From: Melieria omissa | Lineage: Eukaryota; Arthropoda; Insecta; Diptera; Ulidiidae | Assembly (NCBI GenBank): GCA_963971225.1 | Contig: OZ020269.1 | Location: 38,523,264-38,587,263 of the forward strand | Length of the DNA stretch: 64,000 nucleotides | Direction: 5' to 3' | Shown: positions 1 through 10,827 of the stretch, piece by piece | Numbering within the stretch: position 1 is the stretch's first letter | How the letters are laid out: each line of letters starts with the position of its first letter | Position numbers and translations under genes: made by a program | Notes under the pieces: model-generated | Told to the model about the DNA's origin: nothing | Seen by the model: the letters and a program-made list of their open reading frames with translations, nothing else | Database searches by the model: none

Positions 1-2115
1 TACAGCTTCCTTACACTCGCCAATTACCTCATCTTTCCCGACATATCTGGGTGCATTCAGGGGGTTCAGTATCCTGACTGGTACTCTGCCATTTTTAGGT
101 TCCACTAATGTACGTCCGATGATGATGTTGTCGTGTCCTTGTTTCGGTGCTTCTACTACCCATAGCCGACTCGTCCCATCGTCCTCGTCCACCTTTGCCC
201 ACACAATCGCCTCAGAATTCGCTGGTATCCTCCTGTGTTGACACGATACAACCTTCCTTACCGCCACGCTTCGCTCATAACCGGTGTGCAGCGGGAATTC
301 AACGTTGGCATATCTCAGCACATTTTCCTTCAGGTCCAGCGTAAAACCGTGTCTAATCATGAAATCCACGCCGATAATCACGTCGTCCATTATATCCGCG
401 ACGATGAACTCATGTTCCAAGCTGCTGGTGCCGATAGCAATCGTTTTTGTAACTTTCCCTCTTACCGGCGCACGCTCGCCCGTCGCAGTCCGCAGCTGTA
501 TGTCATGCAGCGGTTCCCAGTTCTTCAGCAGCTTCCTTTTTATGACGAATATGACGCTCCAGTATCCAGTGTCAACACGAACAACTTTCCATCTATCCTT
601 CCTTCAATTGTCAAGCTGCTGGGCTGTCGTTTCAGCTGTGAGACAAGGATGGTGGGGCGGCAGATTGTGGGGATCAGCTCACGCCCCTTTGGGCTGACCC
701 GTTTTAGTTTAACGGCTCCTCGTCCTCAACCCTGCGCTTGTTGGCTGAGCCTCGATTGTCAGCATTCCTGCCTTCAGGCGATTGCGATCGAGAACGGGAA
801 CGCCTCTTTCGTTGGCGGCAGTCTCGTGATATGTGGCCCTGCTTGCCACATACCCAGCAAACAACTTTAGAGGAGACCACCCGTGGCCTGTCCGGTGGCT
901 CAGAGTTTATGGCCTGGATCGTAATGTCGTTGTCTGGCTGGATCTAGCGTATCCTTGCAGGTGCATACCGAGTGCTCCCAATCCATGTCGCCTCATATGT
1001 CATCGCGCTGGTCACCGTCTCCCTAAATGTCGGCTTGCCCATCATCAACGCACTGCGACGTGTCTCCGGATCATGAAGACCTTCAATAAACGCCTCTATC
1101 TTCATCCTTTCGAGATCATCAGCGCCGAAGGACGGGTAGCACAGCTGCATGAGCCGTTCAATGTCTGCTGCATATGTCTGCAGCGCCTCGTTGGATCTTT
1201 GCCTGCGGTTCTTCAGCTCACAGTAGTACAGCGTCGTGCTCGTCGCTGTATTTGGCTGCCAGCGCCCTTATGACGGTCTCGTACTCACTTCGTAAACATT
1301 CTGGAACTGATTTTATTACCTCGGCCGCAGCACCTTTAAGAGCCAGCGCCAACCTCCGACCTTTCCTTACATCGGTCCACTGATTTTCCAGAGCAGCCAT
1401 GTACCTCCCTAAGCCGCTCGTCCATCTTTCTGTTCATCGAATCTTCCAGACTATCAACACGTTTGTTCAGGGAATCATCAAGATCGTCAACTCGTTTGTT
1501 CAGGGAATCATCCAGGTCGTCGACTCGCTTATCCAAGTGCTGTGCCCGCGTCTCCAGGTGCTCGACTTTCCCATTAATCCTGTCTGAGATTTCCTCCACC
1601 TTCTGCTCCAAGCGCGCAGAATTTTCCTGAAGCTTGCTGGACAACTCCCGATTTGCATTTTCCAGTTTTGCTGACATTTCCCGGTTCGTAGTTTCCAGTT
1701 TCGCTGCAATTTGCGCCGACATTTCACGATTGGAAGTCTCGAACATGCCTTTGACATTCTCGATTTTCGTAGACGTTTCCTGAAACATGCCTTTGACATT
1801 CTCGATTTTCGCAGAAGTTTCCTCAAACATGCCTCTCATTGCAACCATAAGCTGGCTCATGTCCATTGCTTGTGGTGGCGCAGCCGCTGCACCCGTACTT
1901 TGCATCGACGCCGCACCCGCAGGCGATTCCTCCACTTTGGCCGACGCCTCTAGCTCCTGCGTTCCGAACTCGTGCGCAGCCCAATCGATGCCTCGTGCCT
2001 CACACGCCTCTCGCAAGCGCAGCTGCAACTCCACTTTACCGCCAGCAGTCGGCAAATTCCAGGCAGCCAGCTCCTTCTTCAGCTGGTCCACCTTCAGCAG
2101 CTCGAGTTTAACCAT
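1..2115 (-). pseudogene. Decayed Ty3/gypsy-type gag and protease (5' part of element)
   Basis: Minus-strand gag-pol start of an LTR retrotransposon that runs off the left edge. Gag opens with ATG at 2115; its first ~40 residues look like a SAP-type DNA-binding motif, followed by a long coiled coil (about 2000-1400) with heptad-like repeats. The reading frame then shifts near 1400 and again near 1218, so this copy is broken. A CCHC zinc knuckle (CWVCGKQGHISRDC) is encoded at about 812-868 after an Arg/Ser-rich tail, and an aspartic-protease-like segment with a DTG triad lies at about 570-620. The tRNA-Leu primer site just upstream fits the mdg3/micropia group of Ty3/gypsy elements (family knowledge). 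RT and integrase would lie outside the window. Confidence 0.8.
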
Positions 2116-2177
2116 GTCCGTGCTTTTATAATTTTATTTATTTAGTTTTTTTCTTGTTTATTTTCAATTTTCCACAA

Positions 2178-2194
2178 TCCCACTTCTGACACCA
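2178..2194 (-). other. Primer binding site complementary to tRNA-Leu
   Basis: The plus strand reads TCCCACTTCTGACACCA, which matches the 3' end (with CCA) of a eukaryotic tRNA-Leu as I know it. It lies two bases inside the LTR boundary, the expected place for minus-strand DNA priming of the element running leftwards. Confidence 0.7.
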
Positions 2195-2196
2195 AA

Positions 2197-2585
2197 TGTT
2201 ACGAATACTAGTTCTAGTGGGCTACGTATCTCTGGATTGCGTAATTTGAAAATAAAACACACTCAGTTCCTCAAACGCAGTCAATAAAATAAACCGACAA
2301 TCACTTTATTTCACACTTTTACACTTCACTATCTTTACACTTCAGTATTTGCTCAATTACTCCGTATGGCACCTTCACTAGTCAAAATCAGACTAACTCG
2401 CTGCTGACTAAAGGTTTCCATGATGATCGCGACCATCATTGCCAGGTTGGACTAAAAGTTTCCATCATTGCCAGGTTGGCCTAAAAGTTTCCCTTATTAT
2501 CGCGACCGTCGTTGCCAGATTGAATTATAGCACGGCGCGTAGGGAAGGGTTGCTTTGCACAGCGACAGACTGTCTTATGGTTACA
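2197..2585 (-). repeat. 5' LTR of the decayed Ty3/gypsy element
   Basis: Bounded by TGTTACG and GGTTACA, so it begins TGTAACC on the element strand and ends CGTAACA. It is clearly homologous to the solo LTR at 18556-19001. Its U3 half carries about three direct repeats of a ~35-bp motif (core TTGCCAGGTTGG). Relative to the solo LTR it lacks a block of roughly 60 bp that contains the TATA box. The partner LTR is outside the window, so the target duplication cannot be checked. Confidence 0.8.
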
Positions 2586-3268
2586 ATATCTTAGAATGCG
2601 TCGACTGTCTATTATTTTATTTTTCGCCTTCTGCCATACAAATTTCCTTTTTATTTTGCATTCACTTCATTAAATGAATTGGTGCTCAGCGGGTTTTTCG
2701 ATTTATGTATTGTGCGGAGCAGCTCGCGGACTTATTTTGCTGCCGGAAAATGATAATTAGTTTTCCAATAAAAAAGCAATCGGAAGTATCTTACTGTATA
2801 TTAATCAATAAATTATTCATAACTAAGAAAAGCGCGATCATAATATTGCTTATTTCTCATTCAAGTTTCCTATTATTTTGCATTGCTTTTGGTTATTTTT
2901 CATACAAGTTTCAATTCTGCAATGCGTTTACAATTCGTGGTGAAACCCAATCAGCTGTTTTCTGCTTGAACATTTTTCGGGGATGCATGTTTGTGCACAA
3001 AATAATGATTTACAGTAAAATCGCTGCCGGATGTGATGTCGAAGAGTTTGCCAGTAATCAAAATTGTTTTGGTTCGTTTATATTGTTATATTTTTGCATT
3101 ATTCTGCCTCCCTTTTGCATAGAAATTTTGTACTGCCAATTGGCAAAAGTTGTGGTGAAAAAATATCAGCTGTTGGATTTGATATTTTATCGTCAACCTG
3201 ATGCCGCCTGGGGGTAATTTCGAAAAACAAAAAATTGATAAATATTGTGCTAAGTTTTGATATATTTA
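2586..3268. other. AT-rich intergenic DNA, no gene recognised
   Basis: An open frame of 170 codons runs through part of this stretch on the plus strand, but it is Cys/Phe/Ile-rich in the way random AT-rich DNA is and shows no domain. I see no TIR pair or LTR. Confidence 0.5.
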
Positions 3269-3672
3269 TGGGATTCACAGTTTGTGGGAAAATTTGTTTC
3301 GGGCCCTAAAAAAAACGATCTAACTGTGAGCACCCCATTGTATATGTTTCAAATAATTGTGGAAAATTTTTCAAAATAAAAATGCCTAGCTCAAATGGCA
3401 AACAATCGTTGAACATCAAATAAAGAAATAGTCCCGATAGTGGCATAAATTAGTCAAAAAAATTCGCTCCGGAGATTGCGTGAAAAAATTCATTTGGCTT
3501 TGTTTTTTGATTATTTCAATAAACATGCTCAGCAGTGCGGCAAAATTTGAAATTACCGCTATCTCTGTTTTTCATCCAAAGCAAAAACAATTGAGATACG
3601 ATATGGGAAAATTCGGGAAAATTGCCAGGTGGGAAATTTAACATACTAGATACCGCTGAACTGTGAACACCA
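3269..3672 (+). mobile_element. MITE (TGG..TTCACAGTT family), copy 1
   Basis: A 404-bp non-autonomous element flanked by TA on both sides. Ends are TGGGATTCACAGTTTGTGGG and, inverted, TGGTGTTCACAGTTCAGCGG. It is an inverted copy of 7446-7856, with a few percent divergence along its whole length. The TA target duplication points to a Tc1/mariner-type mobiliser. No coding capacity. Confidence 0.85.
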
Positions 3673-4061
3673 TAATTGTAATTTTTTGTTTTGAAAATGT
3701 ATACAATCCAAACGACAAATATTTTAAGATTCCTCTTATTGCAAGTAACTAATGTACATCACATATTTCATACATATTTCACTCATTACAATATTTTATA
3801 AAACATAAGGAACATATAAATCACATAAAGATTGAACCAATAAACATAAATAAAAAATTTATTTTCATTAAACAATAAGATGAAACAAAAGATACAAAAT
3901 GTGAAAAAATAGCTTCCACCAATAAACAGAAAATCAAAAATTCATATTTTTAAAACAATAGCATGAAACCAAAAGATACAAAATGTGCACACAATGACAT
4001 AATGAATATACTTACGCTTGCGAAAATCACTTCTTTAAGTTAATAGATATAAAAATATATA
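3673..4061. other. AT-rich sequence, nothing recognised
   Basis: Contains two similar short stretches (AATAAACATAAATAAAAAAT and AATAAACAGAAAATCAAAAA, with shared flanks such as ATGAAACnAAAAGATACAAA), suggesting a degenerate local duplication of about 70 bp. No gene signal. Confidence 0.4.
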
Positions 4062-4501
4062 GATATAGATAGATAAGATAGATAAATCCTTTATTAATTT
4101 TCATTTCTCTTATAATTATAGAACAATTTATACAATTTCTTATAATATAGTTATGTATATGAACTTAAATTTATAAACAAAGGATATACAACCTTGACCC
4201 TCAGGTCGTCTGTCGGCAAACTTAGCATACATACATTATTTTTTATTTACTTAGCTTAACTATATTCATTTACAATTAGTCTTCTATATTTCAGAGCACC
4301 CGTGACAAACCATACTAAACTATTCCATCCACCAGACCCGATACCATGCAATCTGTTATTTACTTCCTCTTGGTCTAAGTAGAATGGTCCAAAGTACCGA
4401 AATCGGATTTCTTTAGTTAATATATAAGTCAAATTGGTTTTTATTTTATTTTTAAATTCTCGGTGTCCTCTGCGAAGTCTGCTGCACAATAAACAAACCA
4501 T
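4062..4501 (-). mobile_element. 3' end of a non-LTR retrotransposon, (ATCT)n-tailed
   Basis: On the minus strand an open frame (4501-4256) ends in ALKYRRLIVNEYS then stop, followed by an AT-rich 3' UTR and a GATA/ATCT microsatellite tail at about 4056-4088. A second copy of the same 3' end lies at 28595-28800 on the plus strand, ending LKYRNLIVNEYC and a similar (ATCT)n tail after AATAAAGAATC. A short shared C-terminus, a shared 3' UTR and a simple-repeat tail are what a 5'-truncated LINE leaves. The clade is not identified. Confidence 0.6.
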
Positions 4502-5045
4502 AATAATTCAAATTATGTTCACCATGAACTATGGTAGGAAGTTTATTTGGCAGCACCAGTAAAGCAATGTCGTAAGTAGAAACGACTTCTATGATACGTA
4601 CTGCATTACATTTTTCGGGTACTCATGTACACACCACGAAATGTATCTATTGGCTCGGGGATTTATGTGACAGCGGGGATTTATTAGACAGCAAGAAATG
4701 AGTCTGTATAAGTGAGAACAACTCGAAGTGTAAAGTCTTTATTGTCTCTGGTATATTCTTTATTCAACAAAAAAGAGCAACCGTTCACAAATAAGAGGGT
4801 GAAGAGAGACATTTAAAGCTGCCGCTCCCAGCCTGGCGTACCTTATTAATATACCTTGCCTTCATTATTGCCCGCACTTTTCGATTCAAAGAAAATTGAA
4901 AATATCGCTCAGTTATCGAATACCCAAACATATCGAAATGTGCCCAGCACAATTGTCAGCAATCAACTGTGTGATTATGTGGTTGAGTTTGATGGCGGAA
5001 AAGCTTTTAGTTTACCAAAATTAAAGGTGTTAAATAACTAACGGC
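4502..5045. other. Region upstream of MED16
   Basis: No TIR or LTR recognised. It contains a short near-tandem duplication around 4657-4700 (GGGGATTTAT followed by a GACAGC motif, twice). The last ~190 bases (4856-5041) are open in one frame but have no ATG, so this is best read as the MED16 5' UTR or promoter. No confident TATA box or initiator. Confidence 0.4.
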
Positions 5046-7367
5046 ATGACAATTATATACAAAGTGCAGAGAGAGTCTTTTGCACCTAACAAATGTACTC
5101 TCTGTCGAATTTCGGTCAAAAACATCGTCGCATTCTGCGTTCTGTCCGAGACGGAGGCCGGCAATGAAATATTTGTGTGCGACCTGATTATTCCTTGGCA
5201 CATATGCAAGGTTAGCAGATCGAATAGACTTGTGAGCGTTCTCGAATGGAACAGTAACGGTGAACTGTTGCTGGTGGGCTACCAACGCGGACACGTTGAA
5301 ATTTGGTCCGCAAACAAAGTGCTTAATTCCTGGTTTCTACAATGTAAAGTGTTATTTCCCAGTGAGGACATAGTAGGAGCCAAATTCTTTCACAATGGCA
5401 AGAGCGTCCATTTCCATTCACAGAAGAAAGATCTGCCGCTTTACACAGACAAATTCGAGCGTTTGGAGCATCGACCTACACTGGAGCGCTTTGGAAGCAG
5501 TGCCGTCGAGGGTGCAGTAATTATTACACGCTCTGGTTTGCTGGGCGCATTCGTTATACCCCACTACTATGAGAATGGCATCAACCAACAATGTTTAGAG
5601 TTGACTGCTGTTACACAAAGCATTGGGTTATCGCGCTACTATATTGCATTTTGCAGCATGGCACACTGCCCTAGTGGCCATTTAAACGTGGCTGTAAACT
5701 ACGGGTGCAGAAAAAATGTAGTTCAATGCTTCAAGATTGGCATTACTATGGATAGCGAAGAAAGCATTTTTATAAAGTGTGAATCGTTGCCAAGTGTCTT
5801 CGTCGCACCTAGTGATCGTAAACAAGTCGCACACATAGCCTGGATTCCCTCTAGTAAAGAGGATGCCTTGTACATCGCCTACAGCAGCGTCGACGGTGGT
5901 CACTTGGAACAGTGGCACCTCATCAAGAAGCCTCAGGTTGTTCATAAATTGTTGCAGAAGAGCAAGGGCGACTTTGTACAATGTGAAATTTGGGAAAATG
6001 TTGCAAAAATGAATTTTCCAGCCGAAATCGTCGACATTTGCTTCAATAAATTGCTGTGCGCAAACGCACAGCTCTGTGTAATATTGAAAGATAACACGGT
6101 ACAAGTGGTCGAGCCAGGCTTAAAGAAAATCGGTCTGATTCTATTTGACCGGTCCATGGCTGATGATCGCATGGCGCGTTGCAGATTCGTAACAGCTGAC
6201 ATTACGTTCTTAAGTCAAATTTTGTTAGTTTTCGATAGTTTTGGACAAATGTACGCAATGCAGGTCGCCAATCCTCATCATGACAAGACATTTAAAGTGA
6301 GTACAGTCTCACTCCAGACATCACTTTTAGAATATTGTGTAATAACAGGTGTTGATGCGAGTGACGTGCTCCTACTGAACTTAAGTAATCTGGATGTCCT
6401 AATTGAAAGACTAACAGACAATTTTACTAAACAGTCAGCATTCACTAGACAGTTTTACTATTCAAACTTTTTGTCCCTAAAGAGCAACATGTGCCGGGTA
6501 CAATCGCGGCAACAAGATTTCGACAACCTGATAATACTTCACACCATTTCCATCACCTTCAAAAGCCTGCTGCGCCCGTCAGACCTTAGTTGTCAGGATA
6601 AGGGGCCGGCCGATAATCTGGCCATCATTCTTTCGGATCCCTCCGCTGATATCGATAAAATTCTTTTCAGCTTAGATGGCAAGGACTACACCGTAGAACC
6701 ACTAACGTTGCAAAGTTTGCAGCAGCTCATTCAGTGGGTTTCTGATCTCGCCCTAAATATTCTTTACAAACTACCGAACGAAGTGATGAAGGCAAAGATG
6801 AGTAAAAAGCCAGGATATGACATCAGCAGAGACAGCGTCGCAATAGGCAGCATCCGTGAGCTATTGGTGATGATACGTATATGGGGTCTTTTGAATGCAC
6901 AGTGTTTGCCAACTTACACCAAATCCGTGGAGAATATAGATGTGTTGGCCACTTTGTTTAGGCTATTAACGCGCTTGGCACAGAACACAAACGAACCGGA
7001 CGACTTACTTCTGGACGAATGCAGCTTACTTTCAACGCAATTGTTGATACCGCAAAGGCAGTTCGCCAATCCGGCGACACTGCTTAATTGCCATATGTCG
7101 CTCTTCAAGTCATTCCCATTTACTTTTACGGCAGCTATTGAACCAATTGGCTTGCAGGACATCAAGTATGAAGAGGTGGTGTTTATCAGTGGCTTAAAGG
7201 ACGGCATCAGTAACATGCAGCTGGGCGCTAAAGCTGGCTCATTACGAAAATGTGTCAGGTGTGGTCTCGTGAACAGTCTTCATAATGTTGCCAAAACTGC
7301 AGCTCAAAAAGCATGGTGCCAACGTTGGCTGTTTTGTCACTGTGGGGGCTATTGGAGAAAAGTTTAA
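5046..7367 (+). CDS. Med16: Mediator complex subunit 16 (MED16), single exon
   Basis: Encodes 773 residues in one exon. MED16 is a tail-module subunit of Mediator that bridges transcription factors and RNA polymerase II in the nucleus. The N-terminal half reads as WD40/beta-propeller sequence (for example the VLEWNSNGELLLVGYQRGHVEIWS strand pattern near residues 65-90), and the C-terminal half is helical. The extreme C-terminus has the conserved paired-Cys ribbon: C736/C739 and C764/C766, followed by GG-W. Length fits insect MED16 (about 800). The ATG at 5046 is chosen because the upstream open stretch has no ATG and the protein aligns from here with MED16 starts. No frameshift or internal stop, so it is probably functional. 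Immediate 3' DNA reaches a MITE within 80 bp, and I see no clear AATAAA. Two inverted MITE copies bracket the gene. Confidence 0.9.
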   Translation: MTIIYKVQRESFAPNKCTLCRISVKNIVAFCVLSETEAGNEIFVCDLIIPWHICKVSRSNRLVSVLEWNSNGELLLVGYQRGHVEIWSANKVLNSWFLQCKVLFPSEDIVGAKFFHNGKSVHFHSQKKDLPLYTDKFERLEHRPTLERFGSSAVEGAVIITRSGLLGAFVIPHYYENGINQQCLELTAVTQSIGLSRYYIAFCSMAHCPSGHLNVAVNYGCRKNVVQCFKIGITMDSEESIFIKCESLPSVFVAPSDRKQVAHIAWIPSSKEDALYIAYSSVDGGHLEQWHLIKKPQVVHKLLQKSKGDFVQCEIWENVAKMNFPAEIVDICFNKLLCANAQLCVILKDNTVQVVEPGLKKIGLILFDRSMADDRMARCRFVTADITFLSQILLVFDSFGQMYAMQVANPHHDKTFKVSTVSLQTSLLEYCVITGVDASDVLLLNLSNLDVLIERLTDNFTKQSAFTRQFYYSNFLSLKSNMCRVQSRQQDFDNLIILHTISITFKSLLRPSDLSCQDKGPADNLAIILSDPSADIDKILFSLDGKDYTVEPLTLQSLQQLIQWVSDLALNILYKLPNEVMKAKMSKKPGYDISRDSVAIGSIRELLVMIRIWGLLNAQCLPTYTKSVENIDVLATLFRLLTRLAQNTNEPDDLLLDECSLLSTQLLIPQRQFANPATLLNCHMSLFKSFPFTFTAAIEPIGLQDIKYEEVVFISGLKDGISNMQLGAKAGSLRKCVRCGLVNSLHNVAKTAAQKAWCQRWLFCHCGGYWRKV

Positions 7368-7445
7368 ATTGTAAATATAAGTGAACTTAAGGTAAAATTA
7401 TGGATGTTGTTTTACTCGGGTTCGCAAAAAATATCATTGCATTTA

Positions 7446-7856
7446 TGGTGTTCACAGTTCAGCGGTATCTAGTATGTTAAATTTCCCACCTGGCAATTTT
7501 CCCGAATTTTCCCATATCGTATCTCAATTGTTTTTGCTTTGCATGAAAAACAGAGATACCGGTAATTTCAAAATTTGCCGCACTGCCGAGCATGTTTTTT
7601 GAAATAGGCAAAAAACAAAGTCAAATGAATTTTTTCACACAATCTCCGGAGCGAATTTTTTTGACTACTTTATACCACTATCGGGACGATTTCTTTATTT
7701 GATGTTCAACGATTGTTTGCCATTTGAGCTAGGCATTTTTATTTTGAAAAATTTTCCACAATTATTTGAAACATATACAATGGGGTGCTCACAGTTAGAT
7801 CGTTTTTTTTAGGGAAAGTTGCCCGAAATAAATTTTCCCACAAACTGTGAATTCCA
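7446..7856 (-). mobile_element. MITE (TGG..TTCACAGTT family), copy 2
   Basis: An inverted 411-bp copy of the element at 3269-3672, flanked by TA (7444-7445 and 7857-7858). The left end is TGGTGTTCACAGTTCAGCGG. Together the two copies form an interrupted inverted repeat around MED16. Confidence 0.85.
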
Positions 7857-8386
7857 TAATTGTGTTTTGTCCAACTTGTTTTTTTGAAAAATGTATTGGA
7901 TGCTGATAAAGTGTTGTTAATCTAATTTTCCCAGTCAGACGGTAATCCTGCGCTGGTTGAGTTATGTCTTATATCGCACGTACCTATAGGTTTATATCAT
8001 GGTGGAATTATACAGGTGAAGTAACCTGATGACAGTTTTTGTGATTATGACAGTTCATGCTGCCTTGAAGAAACAATGTTGTTTTTTGCAAAACTAAGAT
8101 TTTTTTTCTAAGAACAAAAAATAAACGTACCAACGTATCAAACGATCAACATCGCTGATATGCATATATTGACATGTTTACAGTTACTGTGAAACCTAAA
8201 TTGGAGCTTTGAGCGTTGCGTTGTCTGACGCAACGCTCTCGCTCAGTGCAGCATACCGAAATTGAAGCGTTGCGTTGGGATTGTCAAAATCATGAAATGA
8301 AAACAAATGTAAAAAATATCTGTTTAGTTGCCAAAACAACAACAAATTATTATTATTTTGCAAAACTTATATGAATTAATTCCTCA

Positions 8387-9529
8387 TTAATGGCTAAATG
8401 CCATATGCAGTTGGGCACGAACGGACCTGGGCCACACTAGAATACTAGGGTTGGATCTTCCAACACCGACGAATATCGACTATATAGTCCTTCCCCCTAG
8501 CTTTGAGCGTAAGTTCACTATAGGGATCCCCAGCAGGTGCGACTGGACGGAAGGCCGTCGCCCGCTGCTAAACGCCATCGAAATCTTCACGGACGGCTCT
8601 AAACTTGATAACAGGGTCGGATGTGGAGTTTTCTGTGATCAATTAGGGGCCAGTATTACTGCTCGTCTCCCTGACCACTGTAGCGTCTTCCAAGCGGAGA
8701 CCATGGCTATACTGCTAGCAGTGGGTCGGTTGCAATCGCAACCCTCTCTTCCCTCGGCTATTTGTATTTTCTCAGATAGCCAGGCAGCAATAAAATCTTT
8801 GATAGGTACATATACCTCTTCTAAACTGGTTGCGGAGTGCAGAGCAGCTCTGAATGACATAGCGGAGCATGCCAGGGTTCACCTGAGCTGGGTCCCGGGG
8901 CATAGCGGAATCGCTGGCAATTGTGCGGCTGACGAGTTAGCCAGAAAAGGCACTCTGCTTCCAGCTCCTACTACGTTGTGTAGCACCCCCCTTGCGACCG
9001 TCAAATTGATGATCAAGCAGGCCTATTCCCGCCTGGCTAACCGACTCTGGGCGGAGGAGAACCTATGTAGGATCTCCAGAGAAACCTGGCCGTCGCTTAA
9101 CCAAGGTAGAACACGTGAATTGCTCCGACTGAATCGGAATTCCATTTATTCCACAGTTTCTGTGCTGACGGGACACTGGACGATCGGCGCACACGCCAGG
9201 AGACTCGGCCTCCCATTCAACGACTTCTGCCGCAGTTGCGATGATGCGAGTGAGGAGGAGAGCGTCGAGCACCTGATGTGCCACTGCCCAGCACTAGCAA
9301 GGAGACGACTCCGGGTGCTGGGTGCGCCGTTCTTCAGCAGCTTGGCCGACCTTACAGGACCCAGCATCGGCCGCATCGCCCGATTCATTTTGGAATCGGG
9401 ATGGCTCCTGCCTAACACCCGGGGGGGTGTGCAAGCTTGAAGGGCAACCACGTCCTTCACGTGGTACCACAACGGGCCGCAATATGGCCTACGTGAGCTC
9501 TTAAGCTGCCACCCTAACCTAACCTAACC
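8387..9529 (+). mobile_element. 5'-truncated LINE: RNase H and C-terminal domain
   Basis: An exact 10-bp target duplication TAATTCCTCA flanks it (8377-8386 and 9530-9539). The open frame to 9440 encodes an RNase H domain with the catalytic series D in IFTDGSK, E in FQAETMAI, D in IFSDSQAA, and the VPGHSGIAGN..ADELAR motif, then a Cys-His segment (CRSCDD..EHLMCHCPA) usual in the 3' end of R1/LOA/I-group non-LTR elements. RT and endonuclease are missing, as in a 5'-truncated insertion. The 3' tail is three and a half units of CCTAA rather than poly(A). Exact clade not determined. Confidence 0.85.
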
Positions 9530-9639
9530 TAATTCCTCACAATTTAAATCAAAGCAAATATAAATTACAGGCGTTTTTGTTAGTCGCAGTCAACTTCAAC
9601 CGCTAACGCCTTGTCAAAATTGGAAATTCGAAGAGCTCA

Positions 9640-10097
9640 TGACCAAACTCCATAAAGCGCGTTTCAGTCGAATGCATTTATTTTACATGAAAGCTATTAA
9701 ATACATTTAAGAAACATTTGAAATTCAATATTTTAACATAAAATGTGGAGAAATTCCTAAAAATTAGCATAATTCTTTGACGGACGAAACTTAGTCTTCG
9801 CTAATTCGATAGCTTATTCGTTGTCGATCGAATTTTGCTCATCCCTGTGAAATTAATTGCTACAAATTGAATTCAACTGAATCTTTTTTTTTATTTTTTG
9901 CCATGTTCGATATGCATTTATTGTGTTTAAAATGAAATCAGTAAATTCTATAAAGTCTTTAACGTATAGCAATATCATTTCGTTGTTTTTCACAATTCAC
10001 AACGAAATCAATCAGCAGTTTGCCAATTAAAAATTAGCATCAGCTGACGTAAGAAGAACAAGCTGACGCCGGAAACGCGCTTTATGGAGTTTGGCCA
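9640..10097. mobile_element. Small TIR element (TGRCCAAACTCCATAAAG), TCA target duplication
   Basis: A 458-bp element with ends TGACCAAACTCCATAAAGC and, inverted, TGGCCAAACTCCATAAAGC, flanked by TCA on each side. The equivalent position in copy B (around 31096-31104, reading AGCTCAGCGTCAGAG) is empty, which confirms the boundaries. The 3-bp duplication suggests a PIF/Harbinger-type mobiliser. Confidence 0.7.
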
Positions 10098-10827
10098 TCA
10101 GTGTCAGAGCGTTTTAATTGCGGTTTGGCCCATACAATTTGTATGGGCATGAAGCAATTTTGACAGTTGCTTGCCGCTAACGCTCCAATTTAGGTTTCAG
10201 TTACTTTTCAAATATATATTTGAACCGTGCGTAACTGAACTCTTTCAACGTAACTAAACAATTTCGTAACTTGTACTACAATATTTGAACTTTGAATTTG
10301 ATTATTTTGTTTTGAATTATTTTAACTATGACGAAGTCAAGCTGCAGTTTTTGCCACCGTACTTAGACGGAGGAAAAGGACCCCGTTTTCCACGTACCGC
10401 AGCATGCCAAGGAATTGATATTCCGGTATCTTTCAAAGATTTTCCACCTCCGTCAGAAAACACAAAAAATGCAACAACAATAACAACCTGCAAAAATCCT
10501 AACACGAAGCCAAGTCGACACAATTAAGGAAGAGTATTATGCTCGTTTTAGTATTATGCTAGTATTTGCTTGTTATACACACTAATGAGTTGGCTCTGCC
10601 TTTAGTCACTTAATCGATAACTTTTTTGTTGATGGAATAGATAATTCACATAAATGTGCTTTTGAATTTCAGAACTATTTGAAATAATTATTAGCGCCAT
10701 CTAGTGAAAAACGCCGAATTATTTCCCTTTTCTTGCTACCTTTCAATGCAACTTTTAAATAAGGCAGTGTCAAATACAAACTGTCAATAATTACTCCACC
10801 TGTATAATTCCACTATGGGTTTATATA

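Larger units (their letters stand above)
8191..10198. mobile_element. AACCTAAATT MITE, copy inside P-like copy A
   Basis: Ends are GAAACCTAAATTGGAGC and its inverted form, with near-duplicate flanks AGTTACTGT and AGTTACTTT. The same element is nested at the same place in P-like copy B (30831-31193) and occurs alone in the dipeptidase intron (45596-45997). Sub-terminal sequence has GTTGCG-rich inverted segments. No coding. Confidence 0.75.
7998..10817. mobile_element. P-like TIR element, copy A (with nested insertions)
   Basis: Starts CATGGTGGAATTATACAGG and ends, inverted, CATAGTGGAATTATACAGG, about 25 bp of TIR. It is flanked by a 9-bp direct repeat GGTTTATAT at 7989-7997 and 10818-10826. 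A second copy lies at 30633-31866. Nested inside are a MITE (8191-10198), which itself holds a LINE fragment (8387-9529) and another MITE (9640-10097). No transposase is recognised. A short open segment near 10285-10470 is shared with copy B. The termini resemble the P-element end as I remember it. Confidence 0.75.

Noticed and set aside
2705..3217. 170-codon open frame as a membrane protein gene
   Set aside because: Hydrophobic because AT-rich; no domain, no start or promoter context, no second copy.
4856..5041. Open frame ending four bases before the MED16 start, as an upstream gene or uORF
   Set aside because: It begins with TTG and has no ATG anywhere, so it is unlikely to be translated; read as 5' UTR or promoter.
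9512..9529. Telomere repeat array
   Set aside because: Only about three and a half CCTAA units, exactly at the 3' end of a LINE with a target duplication.
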